From: Centrapalus pauciflorus | Lineage: Eukaryota; Streptophyta; Magnoliopsida; Asterales; Asteraceae | DNA length: 64,000 nucleotides | Direction of reading: 5' to 3' | Assembly: GCA_020465985.1 (NCBI GenBank) | Contig: JAANYP010002347.1 | Location: forward strand, 38,382-102,381 | Part shown: piece after piece, positions 34,567-43,858 of the stretch | How positions within the stretch are numbered: position 1 is the first letter of the stretch | Layout of the letters: every line of letters starts with the position of its first letter | Notes under the pieces: model-generated | What the model was told of the DNA's origin: nothing | The model's database searches: none | The model's input: the letters and a program-made list of their open reading frames with translations, nothing else | Position numbers and translations under genes: made by a program

Positions 34567-35820
34567 CTCCGGATGCTCCAAACATATGACCGGACAACGA
34601 GACACACTCACGGACTTTGTAGAAAAGTTCTGTGGGACGGTCAGATTTGGAAATGATCAGTTTTGTCCAATCAAAGGATACGGAAGTTTCAAATACGACA
34701 AAATCACCATCCAAAAGGTCTTCTATGTTGATGGTCTTGGACACAATTTATTTAGTATTGGACAATTGTGTGATAAAGGGTTAGAAGTCAATTTCAAAGC
34801 CAGTCGCTGCAGCATCAGATCCGGAAAGGAAAAGAAATTTTGGCTGGGAACAGGAAAACAAATTTGTACTCCATTGATTTAGCCTCGATTAATCTGAAGA
34901 AAGATGTCTGCTTATTGTCAAAAGCTACATCTAAAACAGCATGGCTGTGACATCGTCGCCTTTCACATCTGAACTTCAATGAGTTAACCAACCTAGCAAA
35001 AGGAGGGTTAGTTAAAGGGCTGCCAACGCTCAAATTTCAAAAAGAGCAGTTATGTGCGGCATGTGAAAAAGGAAAGATGACAAGAGCCACACACAAATCC
35101 AAAACAGAACACTCATCCACGAGAGCACTGGAATTACTGCATATGGATTTGTGTGGACCAATGAGAGTACAAAGCATAAATAAGAAACGATATGTATTGG
35201 TGATAGTTGATGACTATTCACGATACACATGGGTTTTCTTCCTGAGATCCAAATCAGATGCAACCGAAACGATCATAGACTTCATCCGGAAAACACAAGT
35301 AAAGTTGCAACTCACAATTCAAACAATCCGCTCAGACAACGGAACAGAGTTCAAGAACAAATCACTTGACTCATTCTTGAACAAATCCGCTCGGACACTA
35401 GTGGAATCAGCTAGGACGATGTTGGCCTATTCCAATTTACCGTTATTCTTGTGGGCAGAAGCAGTTGCAACAGCTTGTTTCACACAAAATCGTTCAATAA
35501 TAAATAAGAGATTCGGAAAGACTCCTTATGAACTGATTAATAAACGAATACCTAATATTAAATTTTTCCATGTCTTTGGTTGCAGATGCTTTATTCTAAA
35601 CGATAAAGACAATCTTGGAAAGTTTAATCAAAAGGCAGATGAAGGAATATTCATCGGATATTCAAAGGAGTCGGTTGCCTTCCGAGTGTACAACAAGAGA
35701 ACCAAGACAGTCAACGAGAGCGTGAATGTCAAATTCGACGAAGGAGTGGTAATGGCTTCTGAACACACCAGTTCAGGACCCGAACCTAAGATGCAGACTT
35801 CATTGGAGTCAAATGAATAA
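34544..35820 (+). pseudogene. pol: pol part 1 of element 1: protease and integrase, broken
   Basis: The frame opens after a TAG at 34541-34543, in the +1 frame relative to gag. It starts with the copia protease signature WYLDSGCSKHMTG (Asp codon at 34565). It is then shifted near 34825-34850 and stopped by TGA at 34948-34950, where element 2 has TGG in the WHRRLSH part of the integrase zinc domain. The integrase core keeps LLHMDLCGPM and IRSDNGTEFKN. About 22 codons are missing at 35382-35395, in frame. This removes the segment that holds the catalytic glutamate (QNGVVERRNR in element 2), so no integrase activity is expected. A TAA at 35818-35820 ends the fragment, where element 2 has CAG. 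Confidence 0.92.
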
Positions 35821-37828
35821 AATGCTGAACACTCAGAATTACATAAGTTGTTTGAGAATTTTTATGAAGACCATTTTGAAAAGCCCAAAACTAACATTCT
35901 AAATTTGGTGCCTGACAGGATTACTGAAGATCCAGTCATAGTCTCTGATCTTTCTCAACAACAAGGTTCAGAATAAACTGGAGAAGCTTCAACGGCAAAT
36001 GTGCAGTCGACTAATGAGATTGTACAACCAATTGAACCTCCATATTCTTCTGAAACCCCCATCACTTCTGAACATTCAGAAGCTCCTACCTCAGATGTCC
36101 CACCTACAACATCTGAAGTAACTCCCGAACCATATCTAGATCTCAATCCCAACCAAGACCAAATAGAACCGTTTCCACATACTGTTAAGTGGACAAGAAA
36201 TCACCCAATAGAAAACATCATTGGTGATCCATCTGCGTCAGTCCAAACCAGAAGGGCAACTATGAATGAATGCTTATTTTTAAATTTTTTAAGTAAAATA
36301 GAGCCCAAGAATGTAAAAGAAGCAATTCTGGACGCTGATTGGATTGTGGCGATGCAAGAAGAACTGAACCAGTTCGAACGGTTAAAGGTCTGGAGACTTG
36401 TTGAGCGCCTAAAAGACAAATCCATTATAGGCACGAAATGGAACTTTAAAAACAAGAAAGATGAACATGGCGTAATCATTCGGAATAAAGCTCGTCTCGT
36501 TGCCAAAGGATACAGCCAACAAGAAGGGATTGATTATGATGAAACATTTGCACCAGTTGCACGAATTGAAGCTATTAGAATGTTTTTAGCTTTTGCCGCT
36601 CATAAAAACTTTACAGTATATCAAATGGATGTTAAAACTGCGTTTTTGAACGGGGAACTAACAGATGAAGTATATACATATCAGCCCGAAGGGTTTACTG
36701 ATCCTTCGAAACCTGATCATGTATATATTTTAGATAAGTCACTGTATGGCCTTAAACAAGCACCTCGTGCTTGGTATGATGCACTTTCAACATATCTGTT
36801 GAAATGTGGATTTACAAAAGGTGCAGTTGACACAACCCTGTTTATAAAACGTCAGGGGTCGGATATCATAGTTATACAAATATATGTAGACGATATAATA
36901 TTTGGGTCTACAAATCCAGAATTTTGTAAGAAATTCGCATTTTTAATGTCCAAAAAATTCGAAATGAGCATGATGGGGGAAATAAAATTTTTCTTAGGAT
37001 TACAAGTAAAACAATTAACTGATGGTATTTTTATCAATCAGTCAAAATATATACAAGACATGTTAAAGAAATTTAACATGGTCAATAGTACATCTATGAA
37101 AACTCCCATGGCTCCGGATTCAAAGTCAAAACTCGATGCAAACATCTCAGGGAAACCTGTAGATGTGACTCATTTTCGAGGTATAATTGGGTCATTAATG
37201 TACTTAACAGCTAGTAGACCAGATATTATGTTTGCTACATGTGTCTGTGCTAGATATCAGGCAAATCCTAAAGAATCACACTTAACAGCTGCGAAACGAA
37301 TTTTAAGATATCTCAAAGGAACTCCAAATCTTGGTTTGTGGTATCCTAGAGAATCTTCATTTAATCTGACTGCTTTTTCTGACGCTGATCACGCAGGTGA
37401 TAAGATGGACAGAAAGAGTACGTCTGGAGCAGTACAGTTCTTAGGTGACAAACCCGTATGTTGGTCATCCAAGAAACAACATTGTGTTTCATTGTCTACA
37501 GCTAAAGCAGAGTGCGTTGCTGTATCTTCTTGCTGTTCTCAGGTGTTGTGGATGAAGAGCCAACTACGCGATTACGGGTTTACACCAAAGAAAATTCCAA
37601 TATATTGTGATTCTCAGAGCGCAATAGCTATTGCATCAAATCCGGTGCAACATTCAAAACAAAACACATTGACATTCGGTATCATTTCATAAAAGATCAT
37701 GTAGAAAATGGAAATATAGAATTATATTTTGTACCTACTGAATATCAACTAGCTGATTTGTTTACCAAAGCATTAGATGAAAAGCGGTTTAATTTTTTGG
37801 TATACAAATTAGGTATGTTGAATCGTTA
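35821..37828 (+). pseudogene. pol: pol part 2 of element 1: reverse transcriptase and RNase H, broken near both ends
   Basis: This continues the preceding frame past stops at 35818 and 35974 (TAA). From 36001 it is open for 563 codons. The copia reverse transcriptase is complete: YQMDVKTAFLNGEL (Asp codon 36628), LYGLKQAPRAWYDAL and the catalytic IYVDDIIFGST (Asp codons 36889 and 36892). RNase H follows with FSDADHAGD and YCDSQSAIAIA. A 1-base loss in an A-run near 37660 shifts the frame, giving a premature stop at 37690. The true end (TEYQLADLFTKAL...LGMLNR) lies in the other frame and stops at 37826-37828. The reverse transcriptase core that element 2 has lost is intact here. Confidence 0.93.
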
Positions 37829-38244
37829 AGATTTAATAATTCAGTAGTTTCAAAATATAATTTTAAGATTTTCAATTTTTTAGTGATTTGTATCTGATGT
37901 TAAATTCTTGAATCATAAAAAGTTTATATTCTTTGGAATTTAACAAGATCTGGATTGTCATGTGCAGGGGGAGCAGTAAAGAAATTTATCTGATTTTGAG
38001 TAAATCTGATAAAAAAAAATTATCTGTTATTTTGTAGGGTGAGCAGAGCTGAGAAAATGAATATACGTTTAAGGGGGAGCAGCTTTCAGAAATTCAAGGG
38101 GGAGCAAATGAGCATTGTTAATATTTTTATTTTTTTTTATGTGTTTTCAATTTTTTTTTTGGTTTTATGTGTGCAAATATTTTTTTAAGTGAGTATTTTT
38201 TTTTTTAAGTCCATTTTAAAATCAGAAATTTTTTTGTTGTTGTT
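37829..38244 (+). other. Post-pol spacer of element 1 with repeated polypurine-tract-like motifs
   Basis: Non-coding and T-rich. AGGGGGAGCA-type motifs occur at about 37966-37975, 38071-38082 and 38096-38106, with a decayed copy (TAGGGTGAGCAG) at about 38034-38045. They resemble the true tract AAAGGGGGAGAA at 38516. Long T-runs follow (38124-38240). Multiple tract-like motifs after pol are a known trait of Sireviruses, which makes that lineage a candidate for elements 1 and 2. Confidence 0.75.
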
Positions 38245-38496
38245 TTGTATCGAAATAAGAAGTTAAGAGCAATGAGAAGTGTAGAGCTGAACAAGTTTTC
38301 AGATGGAACTCTGATTAAAGTTTTAAGTGGTTTGAAAGGAAAGCTTGCAGCAGATCAGAAAAGAAAAACGAAGAAAGGAGCTTTATTAGTTAACGACCGA
38401 AGACACATGGTTGAGTTTATCTCGAAGATTGAATGGAGACTTTCAGATCGCAAAAGTGTTAGAAGATTTGAACAAAAGCTGGGCTTATCGATTTAA
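38245..38496 (+). pseudogene. Remnant of the accessory ORF: last ~80 codons only
   Basis: The frame contains RSVELNKFSDGTLIKVLSGL and a basic KRKTKKG patch, and is closely similar to the last part of the accessory frame of element 2 (40555-40219, minus). It has no ATG: the open frame starts at TTG in a T-rich spacer. The first recognisable homology is at about 38245-38260, where element 2 has roughly 4.8 kb more sequence upstream. I infer that element 1 lost the remainder by internal deletion. Unlike the element 2 copy, it keeps the end of the domain (WRLSDRKSVRRFEQKLGLSI) and the natural stop at 38494-38496. Function unknown. Confidence 0.8.
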
Positions 38497-38515
38497 ATAC
38501 TTTGCTATTTTCATC

Positions 38516-38527
38516 AAAGGGGGAGAA
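38516..38527 (+). promoter_or_regulatory. Polypurine tract of element 1
   Basis: AAAGGGGGAGAA immediately upstream of the 3' LTR, the plus-strand priming site. Confidence 0.9.
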
Positions 38528-38819
38528 TGTTAGAATATGTTTTAGTTGATGAAAACAAAGTCTAGGGACTATTTTGTATTTCCTTGATGGTTGTTAGAAA
38601 TGTATATATAGTATCTTTGACTTTCTAATTTGATAGAGATCTGAAAAGTTACATTTTGTATGTATTAATCTCTGAAAAAGGGCAGCTGAGCTTGAAGATT
38701 CTCTGACATCGTTTGTAATCAATTTGTTCATCAATATAATCATTCGGTCAGTGTTAATTCCATTTATTGTTCTTGATAATTTCATATTGTTGATTGATTG
38801 GTAGAAACTTAATTTCACA
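38528..38819 (+). mobile_element. 3' LTR of copia element 1
   Basis: 292 bp, starting TGTTAGAATATG and ending TTTCACA, followed by the target duplication TCATA and then satellite (TCATATACGTGTTTCTTC). Confidence 0.95.
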
Positions 38820-39906
38820 TCATATACGTGTTTCTTCATTAACAACGAATCATAAACTTTGTAACGTATATAAAACAAATACAAATGTACACGAACGTAT
38901 CTATAGGCACGTGTATAAAACAAATACTTATTCAAAATCAAGTTTTATGCTCTTAATCGCTATTTTAGGCTTTTTGACCCGAAAATAATGAAAAGAAACA
39001 AAATTCCTTCGGAAATCCCTCACAAAATTTAACAATTTGCGATGGATTTGCGACGGAGCTAAACTTATTATTTTTAAAAAAAATCAGCTATCATTAAAAA
39101 TCACGCGTACTTACTACGACACACTAATATATGCATTCCTAAAGGCATAAAAAATTTTAAAATTTAAATTACGAGAAGTCCTATACGTGTTTTCTTCATT
39201 AAGAACGAATCATAAACTTTGTACGTATATAAAACTAATACAAATGTACACGAATGTATCTATAGGCACGTGTATAAAACAAATACTTATTCAAAATCAA
39301 GTTTTATCTATTTAATTACATAATTGATATTCTTACTCACTATTTTAGGCTTTTTGACCCGAAAATAATGAAAAGAAACAAAATTGCGTAGCAAATCACT
39401 CACAAAATTTAACAATTTGCGACAGATTTGCGACGGACCTAAACTTATTATTTTTAAAAAAAATCGGCTATCATTAAAAATCACGGGTACTCACTACAAC
39501 ACACTTATATATGCGTTCTTAAAGTCATAAAAAATTCTAAATTTTAAATTACGAGAACTCGTATACGTATTTTCTTGATTAACAACGAATCATAAACTTT
39601 GTAACGTATCTAAAACAAATACAAATGTACACGAACGTATCTATAGGCACGTGTATAAAACAAATACTTATTCTAAATCAAGTTTTATGTATTTAATTAC
39701 ATAATTGATATTCTTACTCCCTATTTTACGTTTTTTGACCCGAAAATAATGAAAAGAAACAAAATTTCATCGCAAATACCTCACAAAATTTAACAATTTG
39801 CGACAGATTTGCGACGGACCTAAACTTATTATTTTAAAAAAAAATCGGCTATCATTAAAAATCACGCGAACTCACAACGACACACTAATATATGCATTCT
39901 TAAAGG
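38820..39906. repeat. Satellite array between the two copia elements, block 4
   Basis: About three monomers (1,087 bp). The first is shortened: TTTTATGCTCTTAATCGCTATTTTAGG at about 38942-38968 lacks roughly 30 bp of the usual TATTTAATTACATAATTGATATTC stretch. It separates two oppositely oriented related elements. Confidence 0.95.
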
Positions 39907-40187
39907 TGTGAATTACAGTTTCATGTCAATCATACAACAAATTAAGAACAATAACAATGCATTAATCAAAACACTAATCGAATGATTGATTATCAGTGAA
40001 AGTCGATTACAAAAAGCTTGAGAGAATAATTCCTGAATTAGCAACTGCTATATTCCGTAAAAGTGCAAACTGTCAGATCTCTTCTATTGAAAGTCAAACA
40101 TACTATTTATATACATATTTGACAACTATCAAAGAAATACAAAACAACCCTAGACTTTGTTTCCATCAATTAAAACATAACCTAACA
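39907..40187 (-). mobile_element. 3' LTR of copia element 2
   Basis: Read on the minus strand it starts TGTTAGGTTATG and ends TAATTCACA (281 bp). It shares its first ~40 bases in diverged form with the element 1 LTR (TGTTAGAATATGTTTTAGTT). A TATA box, TATATAAATAG, lies at 40113-40103. Confidence 0.95.
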
Positions 40188-40200
40188 TTCTCCCCCTTTG
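40188..40200 (-). promoter_or_regulatory. Polypurine tract of element 2
   Basis: On the minus strand TCAAAGGGGGAGAA abuts the 3' LTR; it is the same tract as in element 1. Confidence 0.9.
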
Positions 40201-40218
40201 ATGGAAAGAGCAAAGTCT

Positions 40219-40555
40219 TTAAATTGATAAGCCCAGCTTTTGTTCAAATCTTCTAACACTCTTACGATCCGAGAGCCTCAAACTCAACCATGAGTCTTCG
40301 GTCATTTACAGATAGAGCTCCTTTCTTCGTCTTTCTTTTCTTATCTGTTGCAAGCTTTCTTTTTAAACCACTCAACACTTTATTCAGAATCCCATCTGAA
40401 AAATTGTTCAGCTCTACACTTCTCATAGCTCTTAACTTCTTAATTCTATCTCTGTACATGACTGCTGGATGCTTTACCATGATCACTTGGAATTCTTTCA
40501 ACTCTCCAGCAAACTTGATATCTCTGTGAGGAGCTGTCATACTGGTCTTCCTCAT
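40219..40555 (-). pseudogene. Accessory ORF of element 2, C-terminal domain (shifted frame)
   Basis: The open frame from 40555 to 40262 encodes 97 residues with the RSVELNNFSDGILNKVLSGL motif and the KRKTKKG patch also found in element 1. Relative to the 232-codon piece upstream it is in another frame, so at least one indel lies between 40594 and 40555. A deletion of about 20 bases near 40275 gives a premature end (VEFEALGS). The natural stop, by comparison with element 1, is at 40219-40221, only 31 bases before the LTR. The FSDG-containing domain resembles, from memory, the C-terminus of a copia-associated protein common in plant genome annotations. No biochemical function is known to me. 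Confidence 0.75.
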
Positions 40556-40593
40556 ATCCCGTTCAACACCTATCTGTAGATCTTACACTGACA

Positions 40594-41301
40594 TCAATAC
40601 CAATTTGGTATGCATGAAGTGAAACAGTGTCTTAAGTGCAAATCTGCAATGTTCATTTCGTTTGTTTCTGCACAACTCATCAAAAAGATCTTCAATGTCG
40701 ACCAGGTGCATATTGTGACAGTGAACTTTGGATAGAAAATCTTAACAAATCTTTCCTTTTCTATTTTCACCAGATCAACTATTCTGAACTCACTCTTGAC
40801 CTTCTCAACTTCCTGTGTTTTATTTCTCAGAAAGCTGGCATAGTTGACCAGATTCGGCATATTCGGCTCTAAAACCCTAAATAGCTTGAGAAAAGAACAG
40901 GGTGCTTGTTTCTTGCAAAATATTCGTTTTTCAAGAATATCTTCGATGTATGGCATCTTGTTCCTTTTTCTAATAAACTCTGCCGATCTATTCTCTGGAA
41001 GTTCAAGTTTCTTCACTTTATTTTTGCTGATCTCATCTTTGTTCAATAGTGTCAGCATGTCTTGAATTTCCCTCTGAACAACCTGTTGTGCTTCAAATCT
41101 GAGTCTATGTTGTTTTTGAGACTCATCAGCAAGCACGTATTCATTGAAGAACCTTTCCATTACCTCAACCTCATTCAATTCAACCTTTTCTTGAACAACC
41201 ATGTTGTCAACTGGAAACTCTTCAATTTCCTCCTTAACTTGAATAACCTCCTCAGGCTTTTCAACCATTGGTGTCGATTCAGTATCTTTCAAAATTTCCT
41301 A
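40594..41301 (-). pseudogene. Accessory ORF of element 2, third segment (after an amber stop)
   Basis: In the same frame as the 563-codon piece upstream and separated from it by a single TAG at 41301-41299, so the two were one protein. The segment is 232 codons from the first Met at 41292. It is acidic at first (KEEIEEF) and then rich in Leu, Lys and Glu, with a predicted helical stretch around ESQKQHRLRFEAQQ. The later part (PCSFLKLFRVLEPNMPNLVN) looks globular. I recognise no catalytic motif. It ends at a TGA or frameshift-derived stop before the C-terminal piece. Confidence 0.7.
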
Positions 41302-42990
41302 AACTAAACCTTCCTCTTCTTCAATCCTTTCAGCTCTAAAATCAATATCAGTCAAAGCAATTACATCATCATCTTCTGACACTTCAATATATTCCTCTCT
41401 TTCTTCTCCTATTCCTTGAATACTCAACTCATGATGCTTATCTTGAACATCTTCTTCAGAATCAATATATTCTACAAAATGGTAAATATCAGACTGAATG
41501 TTCAAAGGAACTGGAACATCTTCATGAAGAATCAATCCCAGCTCACTTTGTTCACCAGCCGATTCTTTTGAGACCCCAGCCTCTCTCTCTTGAACTTCAG
41601 TTTCTTTTTCTGGGTATGTAATCATCAATACCCCAGGTGTAGATTCATCAAGCTTTCTCCTCTTCTCCCCCTCATGAGGAGCATCATCGGAGTCCTCATC
41701 ATGCTCATCATGTTTCCTCTTGGATGAGGAAGCTTGAGCCTTACAGGTCTCTTCAACTGCTGCAACCCTTTCTGATAAATTGCCCAATGCATTTATCACC
41801 GTGCTTTCTAAACTTATCATGCGTTCTCTCATTTCATCAAACTGTTCAAACACAAAATCTTTCAACTCTTCTTTCAACTCATTGATAGCTTGATTAGATT
41901 CAGATTTCTTCATTGATTCCTCCGCAACAGACTTACCCTTTAAGAACTTGTGGATGTTTGACATCTGTTCCATTACCTCAGCCAATTGAGCAGATACATG
42001 CGTGTTTACCCCAGCAACAGCGTCATTCAACGCTTGATTTAATGTTGTTTCAGTTACAAACGGGGATAAAGTCACCACTGGGTCACGTAGACTTCCAGTT
42101 GTCACAACAGTCGAACTTGTAAAAAGTACGTCTGTGTGGCCAGTACCCAGAGTTGGTAAAGTAGTTGCTCTGACTGGACTTCGAGCCTCTTCAAGTGACG
42201 GAGCAACAAATGCTTCCGTTACTGAGGATGTTCCTGTGGGAACACGAAGTTCAACCATACTAACTTCAACGGATGAAGTTGACTCGAGTGTCCTAGGCTG
42301 TATAGGATCTAGACTCAGTGATTGAATTGAAGTCGTACACTCGGGCAGCTGTGTACTTGTTTCAATATCCATCAAGTCCAAGTGACTCTCGGATAGATTA
42401 TAAGGTTCATCCCGGTGTTCAATTGAAACAATCTCCTGTTGAGAGGAGACTGAGTGGGTGGTTGGGTGTGCAATCGTCAGTGGGATACTGACTTCTTCAA
42501 TGCTAACTCTCATAGGAGAGCTAACAGCAAATGTGGTTAGACCCCGGCTGTCTAGGTTTATGGTATCTCTCACACTCTCTTCAGCAATGTGTACTATATC
42601 TATCATCATATTTCCTCCCTCAGGATGATCACCTCCATCCGCACCATCATCATCATCATCATTATCATCACCTTCACCTTCTTCTTCTTGGATATCCGAC
42701 AAAGTTCTCTCGGAATCAGATTTCTCAGCTTCTTCCTCACCTCCCCTTACTACAACATCTCCCTCACTCACAGATTGGACACCCTGAACTTCAGCCCCTT
42801 GCTGAGGTTCCTCTAGTCCTAAGGCTCCTTGGGTAAGAGATCCCGGCTCCTGGGTCTCTATTGGAGCATGATCTATCCTATACAATCTCACATGCTCACT
42901 CTCTTGATCCGCATATTTTAACAATGACTCCGGGATTGGCATAATATTTGCATTAGGAGAATCCGACACTTCATGTAAGCTCATCATCAC
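41299..42990 (-). CDS. Accessory ORF of element 2, middle segment: acidic, coiled coil, nuclear signal
   Basis: 563 open codons, beginning at a GTG in this frame (MMMSLHEVSD). It is probably the continuation of the segment at 43850-43059 after a small indel near 42993 and a TAA at 43061. The first third is low complexity and acidic, with a run of Asp codons near 42650. Residues about 330-420 are predicted coiled coil (heptads around INELKEELKDFVFEQFDEM and MISLESTVINALGNLSERVA). A bipartite nuclear localisation signal follows, SSKRKHDEHDED then EGEKRRKLDES. No transmembrane segment or signal peptide is visible, so this is not an envelope-like protein. It ends at TAG 41301-41299 and resumes in frame. 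Function unknown; a nuclear role is inferred from the signal only. Confidence 0.7.
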   Translation of the reverse strand: MMMSLHEVSDSPNANIMPIPESLLKYADQESEHVRLYRIDHAPIETQEPGSLTQGALGLEEPQQGAEVQGVQSVSEGDVVVRGGEEEAEKSDSERTLSDIQEEEGEGDDNDDDDDGADGGDHPEGGNMMIDIVHIAEESVRDTINLDSRGLTTFAVSSPMRVSIEEVSIPLTIAHPTTHSVSSQQEIVSIEHRDEPYNLSESHLDLMDIETSTQLPECTTSIQSLSLDPIQPRTLESTSSVEVSMVELRVPTGTSSVTEAFVAPSLEEARSPVRATTLPTLGTGHTDVLFTSSTVVTTGSLRDPVVTLSPFVTETTLNQALNDAVAGVNTHVSAQLAEVMEQMSNIHKFLKGKSVAEESMKKSESNQAINELKEELKDFVFEQFDEMRERMISLESTVINALGNLSERVAAVEETCKAQASSSKRKHDEHDEDSDDAPHEGEKRRKLDESTPGVLMITYPEKETEVQEREAGVSKESAGEQSELGLILHEDVPVPLNIQSDIYHFVEYIDSEEDVQDKHHELSIQGIGEEREEYIEVSEDDDVIALTDIDFRAERIEEEEGLV

Positions 42991-43058
42991 ATAATCTGGA
43001 CATCGCTGTGAATTGGCTCGCTTCGGAATATTTTCATTTGCGCGAAGAATTCATCGGA

Positions 43059-43850
43059 TTAGAATTTGTATAAATCTTTGAAGCGGAACAAATTTTCTTG
43101 CTCTTTTGTAGTTTTTGCTAGCACAATCTCCTTTAAGTCCTCCCATATGCACTGAGCATAATCATAATGCTTGTTAAACGCTATTCCATGAAAAATCCTT
43201 AGGCAATGAATACTGCATCTGTCGATGCATGTGTGCTTAGACGTCATACACCTATTAATGATTCCAAATAGTGTGTACCATTCCCCATTCAAGCCATTCC
43301 TATGGAATTTGGAGCTCTTTGGTAGTGGCTTTGAGTAGCCCAAGCAGATCAGATCATGAACCAGCTCCTCATCCGACACAAAGTCTTCAAAATCAGCCAA
43401 CTCTGGAAAGTTAACTATGTCCATACGTCTTGGAAGAAATAAATTGTGACGAAGTCTGGTGAGAGTGATTTTAGTTTTGAATTGGTCTATTGTTACTTTG
43501 AAATGGTGATTGCCGTCAGCAGGAACAAAATTGATGGTGTGCCAAAATTGTTTTAGGTAAACCTGTGGGATTGAAGGTTTATACTGAAGCAGATAACCTA
43601 ACGGATGACCTTTGAGAATGTCAACGATGATAGGATGACTAACTTTAATAACCTTGGTATCCAGGCGATGGTTATTATCTCTAAAAGGTAGACAATGTTT
43701 AGGTTTAACTAATTGGTTATCTGGGATAATATTTGATTGTGAGGGACGGGCAACTGAAGTAGAACGAACAGGTGTGGAAACAAGAGTATGATTGGATGAT
43801 GAATGGGAGTCAGATGAATTGGAATTCTGAGACTGCACTGGAGATGCCAT
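43059..43850 (-). CDS. Accessory ORF of element 2, N-terminal domain
   Basis: I place the start at the ATG 43850-43848 (MASPVQSQNS). The upstream ATG at 43880 lies inside the polypyrimidine stretch of a 3' splice site (TTTTTTATTTGCTTACAG) and would give an odd leader. The first 50 residues are Ser/Asn-rich. A globular domain follows with PSIPQVYLKQFWHTINF, a KFHRNGLNGEWYTLFGIINR patch, IDRCSIHCLRIF and DYAQCIWEDL. From memory, this pattern (QFW...WxTL..I+..C...YA..+WEDL) belongs to a family of plant hypothetical proteins found next to copia pol genes. It is in the sense of gag-pol and lies 2 kb downstream of pol. A TAA at 43061-43059 ends it, but the frame stays open for about 20 more codons, so the stop looks like a recent mutation. 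Confidence 0.7.
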   Translation of the reverse strand: MASPVQSQNSNSSDSHSSSNHTLVSTPVRSTSVARPSQSNIIPDNQLVKPKHCLPFRDNNHRLDTKVIKVSHPIIVDILKGHPLGYLLQYKPSIPQVYLKQFWHTINFVPADGNHHFKVTIDQFKTKITLTRLRHNLFLPRRMDIVNFPELADFEDFVSDEELVHDLICLGYSKPLPKSSKFHRNGLNGEWYTLFGIINRCMTSKHTCIDRCSIHCLRIFHGIAFNKHYDYAQCIWEDLKEIVLAKTTKEQENLFRFKDLYKF

Positions 43851-43858
43851 TTGAACAC

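Larger units (their letters stand above)
29778..38819 (+). mobile_element. Defective Ty1/copia element 1 (9,042 bp)
   Basis: Two 292-bp LTRs (TGTTAGAATATG...TTTCACA) differ at four positions. The target duplication TCATA lies at 29773-29777 and 38820-38824. A tRNA-iMet primer site follows the 5' LTR and AAAGGGGGAGAA precedes the 3' LTR. The order gag, protease, integrase, reverse transcriptase, RNase H is that of Ty1/copia. Gag and pol carry many stops and frameshifts and an in-frame deletion in integrase, so the copy cannot be autonomous. It is closely related to element 2 but about 4.8 kb shorter, mainly because it lacks most of the accessory region. Confidence 0.96.
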
